Shown piece after piece: positions 1 through 6,948 of a DNA stretch of 12,574 nucleotides. Numbering within the stretch: the first letter of the stretch is position 1; the number at the start of each line of letters is the position of its first letter. The notes below the pieces were generated by a model. That model was given only the letters and a program-made list of their open reading frames with translations. It was not told the DNA's origin and did no database searches. This DNA is from CANLBN01 sp050298695 (lineage in GTDB: Bacteria > Pseudomonadota > Gammaproteobacteria > Pseudomonadales > Cellvibrionaceae): assembly GCA_050298695.1 (NCBI GenBank), contig JBNKUQ010000091.1:1-12574 (forward strand), in the 5' to 3' direction. The position numbers were made by a program, and so were the translations under genes.

Positions 1-54
1 CACTATGGGAAAATGCGCGCCCTATCACTATCGACATTCACTAGGATACTGACT

Positions 55-900
55 ATGAGCGCACTGGTACTTGACGGCAAGACATTGGCAAAACAAACAG
101 AAGCAGAACTCAGCGAGCGAGTTAGCCAGCTAAAAGCTCGGAGTAATGGCCGCACTCCCATTCTTGCAACCATTCTCGTCGGCGATGATCCTGCATCTGC
201 CACTTATGTGAATATGAAGGGTAATGCCTGCGCTCGCATTGGTATGGAGTCTCTAAAAATAGAGCTGCCCTCTAGCACAACGACAGAGCAGTTGCTCAAT
301 AAAATTCATGAGCTCAATGCTAACGAGGATGTTCATGGAATTTTATTGCAACACCCCGTTCCACCTCAGATCGATGAGCGTGCCTGTTTTGATGCTATTG
401 CTCTAGAAAAAGATGTCGATGGCGTCACCTGCTTGGGCTTTGGCCGTATGAGCATGGGGGAAAGTGCCTATGGTTGCGCAACCCCTAAAGGCATTATGCG
501 TATATTGGAAGCCTACGATATTCCACTATCGGGCAAACATGCAGTCGTTGTAGGACGTAGTCCGATTTTAGGTAAGCCCATGGCGATGATGCTACTGGGC
601 GCTGATGCCACAGTAACCATTTGCCATTCACGTACACAAAATTTAGCAGAGCACATTAAGCAAGCGGATATTATTGTTGGTGCCGTTGGGAAGCCAGAGT
701 TTATTAAAGCCGAGTGGATTAAAGATGGCGCTGTTGTCATCGACGCGGGCTATCATCCTGGTGGTGTTGGCGATATTGAGCTATCGCCACTTGTCGACCG
801 TGTCGCTGCCTATACTCCCGTTCCTGGCGGCGTGGGGCCGATGACGATCAATACGCTGATATACCAATCGGTTGACTCCGGCGAAAAGAAAATTCAATAG
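55..900 (+). CDS. folD: Bifunctional methylenetetrahydrofolate dehydrogenase / methenyltetrahydrofolate cyclohydrolase
   Basis: Cytosolic enzyme that interconverts 5,10-methylene-THF, 5,10-methenyl-THF and 10-formyl-THF with NADP(H), feeding purine and formyl-methionine synthesis. The 281-residue length is usual for FolD. Visible motifs are YVNMK at 51-55 (catalytic Tyr and Lys), QHPVPP at 99-104, KDVDG at 119-123, the dinucleotide-binding GRSPILGKP at 167-175 and PVPGGVGPMT at 255-264. The ATG at 55 is chosen because AGGA lies 8 nt upstream and the protein then begins MSALVLDG as in the family. An in-frame ATG at 13 would add 14 residues with no family resemblance. Several motifs (QHPVPP, GRSPILGKP, CHSRT, VIDAGYHPG) differ from the E. 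coli forms (QLPLP, GASNIVGRP, THRFT, VIDVGIN), so this is a distinct FolD subtype. rsuA follows on the same strand and may be co-transcribed. Confidence 0.96.
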   Translation: MSALVLDGKTLAKQTEAELSERVSQLKARSNGRTPILATILVGDDPASATYVNMKGNACARIGMESLKIELPSSTTTEQLLNKIHELNANEDVHGILLQHPVPPQIDERACFDAIALEKDVDGVTCLGFGRMSMGESAYGCATPKGIMRILEAYDIPLSGKHAVVVGRSPILGKPMAMMLLGADATVTICHSRTQNLAEHIKQADIIVGAVGKPEFIKAEWIKDGAVVIDAGYHPGGVGDIELSPLVDRVAAYTPVPGGVGPMTINTLIYQSVDSGEKKIQ

Positions 901-942
901 GCTCTACCCTTGCACACGATAATGGATAACAAAAATCAGCTA

Positions 943-1641
943 ATGAGGCTGGATAAATTTATCTCCCATGCAAAACCATACTCTCGTACAGAGGTTAAAA
1001 AATTAATCAAACAAGGCGCCGTTTATATTAACGGCACACTCGCTTTCGACAGCGGGCAAAAAATCAATATCGAGCACGATAAAGTTATCATCGATGGTCA
1101 AGGTATTAACCTCCCGCAACTTCGCTACATTATGCTGCACAAACCGATTAATACGGTTTGCACTAACCACGATAGCGAACACCCTACGGTATTGGATTTA
1201 CTCAACATCCCCTATAAAGCAAGCCTGCAAATTGCGGGACGCCTCGATAAGGACACCACGGGTCTAGTCCTGTTAACAGATGATGGCCAATGGAATCACA
1301 GAGTCACATCTCCTACTAAGACCTGCAGAAAACGTTATGAAGTTAGCCTAGAAAGTCCTCTCGATGAAAAACTCATTGAACAATTTGCTCAAGGTTTACA
1401 ACTAAAAGGGGAAAAAAAAGTACTTAAACCGGCAAAATTAATGATTGTGGATAGCTATCATGCGATATTGGACATAGAAGAAGGCAAGTACCACCAAGTT
1501 AAGCGTATGTTCGCTGCGGTTAACAATCATGTAACCAAGTTACATCGTACACATATTGGCCCAATAGAGCTGGATAAAGGTTTACAACTTGGCCAATATA
1601 GGTCGCTTACTCCTAAGGAAGTCACTAGTTTTGCACATTGA
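943..1641 (+). CDS. rsuA: 16S rRNA pseudouridine(516) synthase RsuA
   Basis: Isomerises a uridine of the small-subunit rRNA (U516 in E. coli) to pseudouridine during 30S assembly. Residues 1-50 form an S4 RNA-binding domain (MRLDKFISHA). The catalytic domain follows, with GRLDKDTTGLVLLT at 99-112 and catalytic Asp102 at the same number as in E. coli RsuA. Further matches are TDDGQWNHRVTSP and EGKYHQVKRMFAAVNNHV at 180-197. From ATG 943 the protein has 232 residues, against 231 in E. coli, and the first residues match, so this start is preferred. No clear Shine-Dalgarno precedes it. Alternatives are ATG 922 and a TTG at 910, which has AGG about 8 nt upstream; both would only add a short tail. 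The gene's last 11 nt overlap the proposed start of the downstream methyltransferase gene. Confidence 0.93.
   Translation: MRLDKFISHAKPYSRTEVKKLIKQGAVYINGTLAFDSGQKINIEHDKVIIDGQGINLPQLRYIMLHKPINTVCTNHDSEHPTVLDLLNIPYKASLQIAGRLDKDTTGLVLLTDDGQWNHRVTSPTKTCRKRYEVSLESPLDEKLIEQFAQGLQLKGEKKVLKPAKLMIVDSYHAILDIEEGKYHQVKRMFAAVNNHVTKLHRTHIGPIELDKGLQLGQYRSLTPKEVTSFAH
1615..1621 (+). promoter_or_regulatory. Shine-Dalgarno that decides the TTG start of the methyltransferase gene
   Basis: AAGGAAG lies inside the 3' end of rsuA, about 9-11 nt before a TTG at 1631. It supports initiation there, since no ATG lies in frame near the expected N-terminus. The arrangement suggests translational coupling of the two rRNA-modification genes. 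Confidence 0.55.
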
Positions 1642-2695
1642 CCACGCACTACAACAGCTATTACCACAACTGCAAAATATCACCGAGCCTACCTTGTGGT
1701 ATGCCGATGAACACGCCAGCACGGTTATCTCTCTAATCTCCGCTAACCCCTTATTAACCATTGTGAGCAATCGTTTTGATGTTTATCAACAGGCACTAGA
1801 AAAAAAGCATCATGTTATTTTTAGTGATTTTAATAGTGACGATTACCAACACGAAAAACCTAAACACGTCTTTTTAAAAATTATTTATCGTATTTCTAAA
1901 GAAAAATCGCTAGTGAATCATATTATTAATCAAGCCGCTCAACTCTTAGCTAATAATGGATACTTACTTATCAGTGGTTATAAACAAGAAGGCATCAAAT
2001 CTTATGCCGATAATATGAAAAAAATAATAGACGCAAAAGGAAAACTCGTTAAATCGGGGAATACTTATTCCGGTGTTTTTCAATTTAAAAACCCAGATAA
2101 AAAATTAGATGATAAACTTTATTGTGACCTACAAAAAATTACGACACCAAGACTAAAGCAAGGTTATTTTTACAGTAAACCCGGTGTATTTGGCTGGGAT
2201 AAAGTTGATAAAGGGACTGAATTATTACTATCCTGCGCAAATATCCTATTTCATCAAAAAGATAACCATAGTCAAACCTTATTGGATTTAGGTTGTGGCT
2301 ATGGATGGATTATTTTAAATTGTGATGCCTACGGGTTTGCATCCATGACGGCAACTGATAATAATGCCGCAGCCCTGAGATGTATTGAGGCAAACGCGCA
2401 ACAATTATCTACTCCTGTAAATATTGTAGCAAGCGATTGCGCTAATACAATCGATGAGAAGTTTGATGTTATTCTTTGTAACCCCGCATTTCACCAAGGC
2501 TTTAAACACAGCCAATCCCTGACTGAAAAATTCATTGTTGCCTGTCGACAAAAAATTAAAAAAGAAGGAATTGCATTACTGGTAGTGAATGAATTTATTA
2601 ATATTCGCTCTCTTTGCGAAAAAAATCACCTAACAGAAAACCTAGTTGCTCAAGAGAATGGTTTTAAAGTACTAAAATTAACGCATTGTTACTAA
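1631..2695 (+). CDS. RsmC/RlmG-family rRNA (guanine-N2)-methyltransferase
   Basis: Predicted SAM-dependent methyltransferase acting on rRNA; by family, m2G1207 of 16S (RsmC) or m2G1835 of 23S (RlmG). The 354-residue length from TTG 1631 fits the two-domain family. A degenerate N-terminal MTase-like domain (about 1-155) precedes a catalytic domain with KPGVFGWDKVDKGTELLLS at 183-201. That stretch resembles the LPGVFSRDGLDVGSQLLLS of E. coli RsmC more than RlmG. SAM motif I is LDLGCGYGW at 218-226 and the catalytic motif is NPAFHQG at 284-290. The usual motif is NPPFH, so the second Pro is Ala here. The start is taken as TTG 1631 because of the upstream AAGGAAG; it overlaps the rsuA stop by 11 nt. 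Co-location with rsuA favours a 16S target, but this is inference. Base composition is more AT-rich than folD. Confidence 0.8.
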   Translation: MHIDHALQQLLPQLQNITEPTLWYADEHASTVISLISANPLLTIVSNRFDVYQQALEKKHHVIFSDFNSDDYQHEKPKHVFLKIIYRISKEKSLVNHIINQAAQLLANNGYLLISGYKQEGIKSYADNMKKIIDAKGKLVKSGNTYSGVFQFKNPDKKLDDKLYCDLQKITTPRLKQGYFYSKPGVFGWDKVDKGTELLLSCANILFHQKDNHSQTLLDLGCGYGWIILNCDAYGFASMTATDNNAAALRCIEANAQQLSTPVNIVASDCANTIDEKFDVILCNPAFHQGFKHSQSLTEKFIVACRQKIKKEGIALLVVNEFINIRSLCEKNHLTENLVAQENGFKVLKLTHCY

Positions 2696-2751
2696 CAAAT
2701 CACTTTAAAATGATACGCCTAGGTAACAAGATATCTGTTTATTATTTTAGT

Positions 2752-2872
2752 TGTCATTCCCGCGATCAGAAATCGCTCTTGCGTTACTACTTGAAGTACC
2801 CTACTTCCTAGGAATCCAGACTAAAACTGGGCTCGATGACTCTGGATACCCGCCTACGCGGGTGTGACGACA
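2752..2872. repeat. MITE-like dispersed repeat with inverted ends (TGTCATTCCCGCG...)
   Basis: The left end reads TGTCATTCCCGCG and the reverse complement of the right end reads TGTCGTCACACCCGCG, so the element has imperfect terminal inverted repeats. Internal inverted arms are GGAATCCAG (2811-2819) and CTGGATACCC (2842-2851). The right arm contains a perfect ACCCGC-CTAC-GCGGGT hairpin at 2848-2863. The left arm contains GCGAT/ATCGC (2762-2776), and the palindrome TACTTGAAGTA lies at 2788-2798. The wording (TCATTCCCGC, GGAATCCAG, CTGGATACCCGC, GCGGG-TGACGA) is that of a repeat type widespread between genes in proteobacteria. It has no coding capacity. It may be a non-autonomous element and may terminate the flanking convergent genes. 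Confidence 0.65.
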
Positions 2873-2929
2873 GGGATATTATTAAATTCCCGTTAAGAGG
2901 TGGCTTTTTATAGCATTCCTGAGACTAGT

Positions 2930-2949
2930 GCGCAGAGCGTGGGAACGAG
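2930..2949. repeat. Possible remnant of a dispersed CGTGGGAACGAG repeat
   Basis: The string AGCGTGGGAACGAG matches, from memory, one arm of a palindromic repeat (CTCGTTCCCACGC and its complement) common between genes in gammaproteobacteria. Only one arm is visible here, so it may be a decayed copy or chance. Confidence 0.3.
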
Positions 2950-3001
2950 TGCTTATTAGGAGGACTTATTTAGTCACTGGGTTAATAACAGCAAGTTAAC
3001 T

Positions 3002-5685
3002 TCAATACCCTAAAGCGGGTCTTAACCACTTTTCTGCCGTCGCCAAATCCCAATTTTTGCGTGCAGCATAATCTTCCACCTGATCTTTAGCAATCTGACC
3101 CAGTGCAAAATAACGCGCCTCGGGATGCGCAAAATACCAGCCACTAACGGATGCCGCTGGCATCATGGCATAACTATCTGTTAACTGAGTACCAATTGCA
3201 TTTTCTACATCGAGTAATGACCATAGTGATGACTTTTCACTGTGCTCTGGACAGGCAGGGTAACCTGGCGCTGGTCGTATACCCTGATAAGATTCTTTAA
3301 TTAATTCCTCATTAGAGAAATTTTCTTCGGGGGCGTAAGCCCAGTAAGTTTTGCGAACCTTTTCATGCATTAGTTCAGCAAAGGCCTCGGCAAAGCGATC
3401 AGCCAGTGCCTTAATCATAATGGCATTATAATCATCGTGGTCAATCTCGTACTGTTTTGCCAAGGCTTCAGCGCCAAGACAACTCACAGCAAAAGCTCCC
3501 ATGTAATCATTGACACCGGATGATTTTGGCGCAACAAAATCCGCAAGAGACCGGTAAGGTCTATCTGCCGGTCGATCAACTTGTTGCCGTAAATGGTTAA
3601 GTGTAATTTTAACCGTTTCACGAGTATCATCCTCGTACAACTCTGTTTGATCATGTTCAATAGCGTTAGCCGGATACAAACCAATAACTCCACGGCAACT
3701 CAATAAATTATTGTTAATAATTTCTGCTAATTTTTTCTGGGCATCATTAAATAATTTACTGGCTTCCTCGCCCACAACAGCATCACTTAATATTGNNNNN
3801 NNNNNGTTTTAAAAAAAGGCTCCCAGTCAAAGCGTTCGGCAATTTCTGCTAAGGAATAATCAGTAAAGACTTTATTTCCTAAAAATGTAGGCTTGGCTGC
3901 CTGATAATCAGCCCAATTAATAGTGGCCGGGTTCGCTCTGGCTTTGTCTAAACTGGAAAAAACTTTTTTAGCACGACGCTTGGCATTTTGCTCGCGCACG
4001 GCTTCATTATTGGATTTTATTGTTTGTATATACGCTTGTTTATTTTCACTTAATAAACCCGAGGCAACGGGAACGGATTTAGACGCATCTAATACATGCA
4101 CTGTAACGCCTGAATATTCCGGTTCAATTTTAACGGCAGTATGTACTTTTGAGGTTGTTGCACCACCAATCATCAGGGGTAAGCTCATACCTTCGGCTTC
4201 CATCATTTGAGCGATAGTTACCATTTCGTCCAAGGAAGGCGTGATTAAACCAGAAAGTCCGATTATATCTGCCTGATACTCTTTGGCTGCGGCAAGAATT
4301 TTTTCCGGGGGTACCATCACACCTAAATCAATCACTTCATAATTATTACAAGAGAGCACAACGCCGACGATATTTTTACCAATATCGTGCACATCCCCTT
4401 TCACCGTTGCCATAATAATCACGCCATTATTTTGGCTCATATTGCCAGACAAACGTTTTTCTTCTTCAATGTAAGGTAACAAATAAGCCACAGCCTTTTT
4501 CATTACCCGAGCACTTTTAACCACTTGTGGTAAAAACATTTTCCCGGCACCAAACAAGTCGCCCACGACATTCATACCAACCATTAATGGGCCCTCAATC
4601 ACATGCAAGGGTTTATCAAATTGCTGGCGTGCTTCTTCAACATCCTCTTCAACAAATTCAGCAATACCTTTAACTAGAGCGTGGGTAATTCGCGATTGTA
4701 AATCACCTTCGCGCCATTTTAGTTTATCGCTTTCTTTAACTTCGCTGGTTTGGCCTTTTACCTGCTCGGCAAATTCTACTAAACGCTCACCGGCATCTTC
4801 TCTACGATTAAGCACAACATCTTCGACATGGTCTAGTAATTCTTTTTCAATATCATCATAAATAGTGAGCATGCCGGCATTAACAATGGCCATATCCATG
4901 CCGGCAGCAATCGCGTGATACAAAAAAACGGAATGCATGGCTTCACGAACAAAGTCATTACCGCGGAAAGAAAATGAAACATTTGATAGGCCACCAGAAA
5001 CTTTTGCACCGGGTAGGTTTTCTTTTATCCAGCGAGTCGCAGCAAAAAAATCAACTGCATAATTATCGTGATCTGAGATCCCCGTAGCGATGGGAAAAAT
5101 ATTAGGATCAAATACGATGTCCTGTGCTGGAAAACCGACTTTATTCACCAATACATCATAAGAACGCTGACATATATCAATACGACGTTGATAAGTATCC
5201 GCCTGACCGTCTTCATCAAAGGCCATCACTACAACCGCAGCACCATAGCGCTTGACGATTTTAGCTTGCGCTATAAATTCGACTTCGCCACCTTTTAACG
5301 AGATTGAATTAACAATGGCCTTTCCTTGAACACACTGCAAACCCGCTTCAATAATTTCAAACTTAGAAGAGTCGATCATAAAGGGAACCCGTGCAATATC
5401 GGGTTCTACCGCTAACAAATTTAGGTAGCGACGCATAGCGGCCACGCCATCGAGCATGGCATCATCCATATTGATATCGAGAATTTGGGCACCGTCTTCC
5501 ACTTGAGCACGCGCAACCTCAATGGCTTCTTCGTAGTTTTCTTCTTGGATTAAACGAGCAAATTTGCGAGATCCTGTCACATTAGCGCGCTCTCCCACAT
5601 TAACGAAGCCCGTAACTTCATTGACCACGAGTGGCTCCAGACCACTCAGGATCATATCCGGTAATTTTTTTACAGCTTTTGACAT
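3002..5685 (-). CDS. metH: Cobalamin-dependent methionine synthase, pterin/B12/activation part (split MetH, C-terminal polypeptide; assembly gap inside)
   Basis: Moves methyl from 5-methyl-THF to cobalamin and on to homocysteine bound by the partner polypeptide. Domains in order: pterin-binding (about 15-290; FVNVGERANVTGS at 28-39, MIDSSK at 103-108, DPNIF at 193-197); cobalamin cap (about 325-415; GDLFGAGKMFLPQVVKSA at 375-392); Rossmann B12 domain with DVHDIG at 431-436 (His433 is the predicted cobalt ligand), GLSGLITPSLDEM at 477-489 and IGGATTSK at 506-513. The C-terminal SAM-dependent activation domain carries RPAPGYPACPEH and ASVSGWYFAHPE. Ten Ns at 3796-3805 split the frame: 3787-5685 reads up to WEPFFK and 3002-3793 resumes at ILSDAVVGEEA, as in E. 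coli WTPFFMTWSLAGKYPRILEDEVVG. A 26-nt gap restores one frame of 899 codons. The start ATG at 5685 has only a weak GAGA upstream. E. coli MetH carries these domains and the homocysteine domain in one chain. Confidence 0.93.
3796..3805. other. Assembly gap (10 Ns) inside metH
   Basis: A run of exactly 10 Ns, probably a placeholder. On the minus strand the left flank ends TTT TTT AAA AC (Phe Phe Lys, then the first two bases of a Thr codon). The right flank begins with the last two bases of an NCA codon followed by Ile Leu Ser Asp. Alignment to E. coli MetH leaves eight residues (WSLAGKYP in E. coli) plus two single bases, that is 26 nt. This value also brings both flanks into the same frame, which 10 does not. 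Confidence 0.9.
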
Positions 5686-5728
5686 GAAGGTCTCAATTTT
5701 TTTAAAACAAGGGGAAGAACAATAATTC

Positions 5729-6733
5729 TCAGTTTTTTAGAGCGCGGGGGGAATGCGCATCCGCCAACTTTTTAATGGCCGCAATATGTTCTGGCGTGGT
5801 ACCACAGCACCCTCCCAAAATATTCAAATGTCGCCCGTCAACAAAAGGGATAAGTTGCTCCACCATTAACTCTGGCGTCTGATCGTATTCACCAAACTCA
5901 TTCGGTAAGCCCGCATTGGGATGGGCAGAGATACATACCGTAGCCAATTTATCCACACGCTTGATATAAGGTAGCAGATCTTCCGCTCCCAGCGCGCAAT
6001 TAAACCCTATACTTAGTAGATCACCGTGTTGCATGGATACCCAAAAAGCTTCTGGTGTTTGGCCTGATAAGGTGCGGCCACTGGCGTCGGTAATCGTTCC
6101 AGAAACCATAACCGGTATCGATCCCCTTTCCTCTCTAACCTGCTCTATGGCAAACAGGGCCGCTTTCGCATTAAGACTGTCAAAAACCGTTTCCACCATG
6201 AGTATGTCAGCACCGCCATCCAAAAGCGCTTCTGCCGCTTGCTTATAGGCAATTCGCAATTCATCAAAATTTACCAAACGTAGTCCAGGGTCGTTTACAT
6301 CAGGGGAAAGCGAGGCAGTTCGATTCGTTGGCCCCAAAGCACCCACGACAAAACGTGGCTGCTCCGGTGTTAGGGCCGTCCATTTATCCGCTGCACGACG
6401 GGCACATTGTGCTGAATAATAGTTGATATCGTATACGGCAGATTCAAGACCATAGTCAGCCTGGGCAATAGTGGTGCCATTAAAAGAATTAGTCGTCGCG
6501 AAATCTGCACCAACTTCAAAGTAGGCACTGTGGATTGACTCAATCACCTCAGGTCGTGTAATCGACAAAAGATCGTTATCCCCTTTTAAAGGACTAGGAT
6601 GATCTTTAAAACGATCTCCACGAAAATCGTCTTCTTCGAATTTATGGCGTTGGATCATTGTCCCCATCGCACCATCCAGCAACATAATGCGCTTGCTGAG
6701 AATGCTTTTAAGGGTATCAAGGGTACTGACCAT
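5729..6733 (-). CDS. Homocysteine S-methyltransferase domain protein (split MetH, N-terminal polypeptide)
   Basis: Binds zinc and homocysteine and accepts methyl from methylcobalamin of the partner encoded just downstream. The 334 residues match the first ~335 of E. coli MetH: LLDGAMGTMIQ at 18-28, FRGDRF at 37-42, GPTNRTASLSPDVNDP at 134-149, SGTITDASGRTLSGQT at 211-226, HPNAGLPNEFGEYD at 271-284. The three predicted zinc ligands are Cys246 (GFNCALG) and Cys309/Cys310 (GGCCGTTP). The ORF then stops after SPRALKN, exactly at the linker to the pterin domain. The ATG at 6733 is chosen because it gives the family N-terminus (MVSTLDTLKSILSKRIMLLDG) with GGAAAA about 10 nt upstream. The longer in-frame ORF to 6877 crosses the predicted promoter and operator. 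A 43-nt spacer separates it from metH part 2, and the two are out of frame by one, so this is a true two-gene arrangement rather than readthrough of one frame. Confidence 0.92.
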   Translation of the reverse strand: MVSTLDTLKSILSKRIMLLDGAMGTMIQRHKFEEDDFRGDRFKDHPSPLKGDNDLLSITRPEVIESIHSAYFEVGADFATTNSFNGTTIAQADYGLESAVYDINYYSAQCARRAADKWTALTPEQPRFVVGALGPTNRTASLSPDVNDPGLRLVNFDELRIAYKQAAEALLDGGADILMVETVFDSLNAKAALFAIEQVREERGSIPVMVSGTITDASGRTLSGQTPEAFWVSMQHGDLLSIGFNCALGAEDLLPYIKRVDKLATVCISAHPNAGLPNEFGEYDQTPELMVEQLIPFVDGRHLNILGGCCGTTPEHIAAIKKLADAHSPRALKN

Positions 6734-6792
6734 AACGCTAATTTTCCAGAAGTTAGAGGATAATAGAAGGCTGCATTTTACATAACTAAAAC

Positions 6793-6798
6793 AGTATA
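6793..6798 (-). promoter_or_regulatory. Possible -10 box of the metH promoter
   Basis: On the minus strand TATACT lies about 60 nt before the metH part 1 start. The matching -35 position (about 6816-6821) falls on the edge of the 24-bp palindrome and is a poor match to TTGACA, so the promoter call is tentative. Confidence 0.35.
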
Positions 6799-6816
6799 AC
6801 CAGCCCAAAATGCAAA

Positions 6817-6840
6817 CTATATCAAAATATTTTGATATAG
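6817..6840. promoter_or_regulatory. Perfect 24-bp palindrome, candidate operator for metH (SahR-like site)
   Basis: The half CTATATCAAAAT (6817-6828) is followed directly by its exact reverse complement ATTTTGATATAG (6829-6840). It covers the -35 region of the predicted metH promoter and lies 77 nt upstream of the metH part 1 start, in the divergent metH/glpK spacer. The ATATC...GATAT form resembles, from memory, sites of SahR, the ArsR-family S-adenosylhomocysteine-responsive regulator of methionine-cycle genes in Proteobacteria. The regulator's identity is inference; the palindrome is directly seen. Confidence 0.65.
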
Positions 6841-6892
6841 ACGCTCGCCAAATGAGTACAACCCCCCCTATAGCCATTCATATTTCGAGAAC

Positions 6893-6898
6893 TATAAT
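6893..6898 (+). promoter_or_regulatory. Likely -10 box of the glpK promoter
   Basis: A consensus TATAAT lies 50 nt before the glpK ATG. The -35 region 17-18 nt upstream (TATAGC/ATAGCC around 6869-6875) is weak, so the promoter may need an activator or tolerate a poor -35. Confidence 0.5.
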
Positions 6899-6948
6899 GT
6901 AGCAAGAATAGGCCATTTCAACTCTCAAATAATAAAGTAGGAAGCCTT

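Larger units (their letters stand above)
2696..3001. other. Intergenic spacer between convergent genes
   Basis: About 306 bp between the ends of the methyltransferase gene (+) and metH (-). It holds the inverted-end repeat at 2752-2872 and a short repeat-like remnant near 2930-2949. I see no ORF with a credible start and no canonical GC-hairpin plus T-tract terminator for either gene. An AGGAGG at 2959-2964 has no ORF behind it. Hairpins in the repeat may do the terminating. Confidence 0.6.

Noticed and set aside
2959..2964. AGGAGG ribosome-site-like string in the metH/methyltransferase spacer
   Set aside because: No start codon with an open frame follows it on that strand.
3484..3693. Second minus-strand ORF within the MetH activation domain
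   Set aside because: Alternative frame of the real activation-domain coding sequence; no domain resemblance.
3923..4210. + strand ORF inside metH
   Set aside because: Shadow of the minus-strand B12-domain coding sequence, which has unmistakable motifs.
6734..6877. N-terminal extension of metH part 1 (48 extra hydrophobic-looking residues to 6877)
   Set aside because: It runs through the palindrome and predicted promoter and has no counterpart in MetH; the ATG at 6733 matches the family N-terminus.
6734..6948. Cobalamin or SAM riboswitch upstream of metH
   Set aside because: The leader between the predicted promoter and the ATG is only about 55-60 nt and shows no B12-box-like or SAM-aptamer-like structure.
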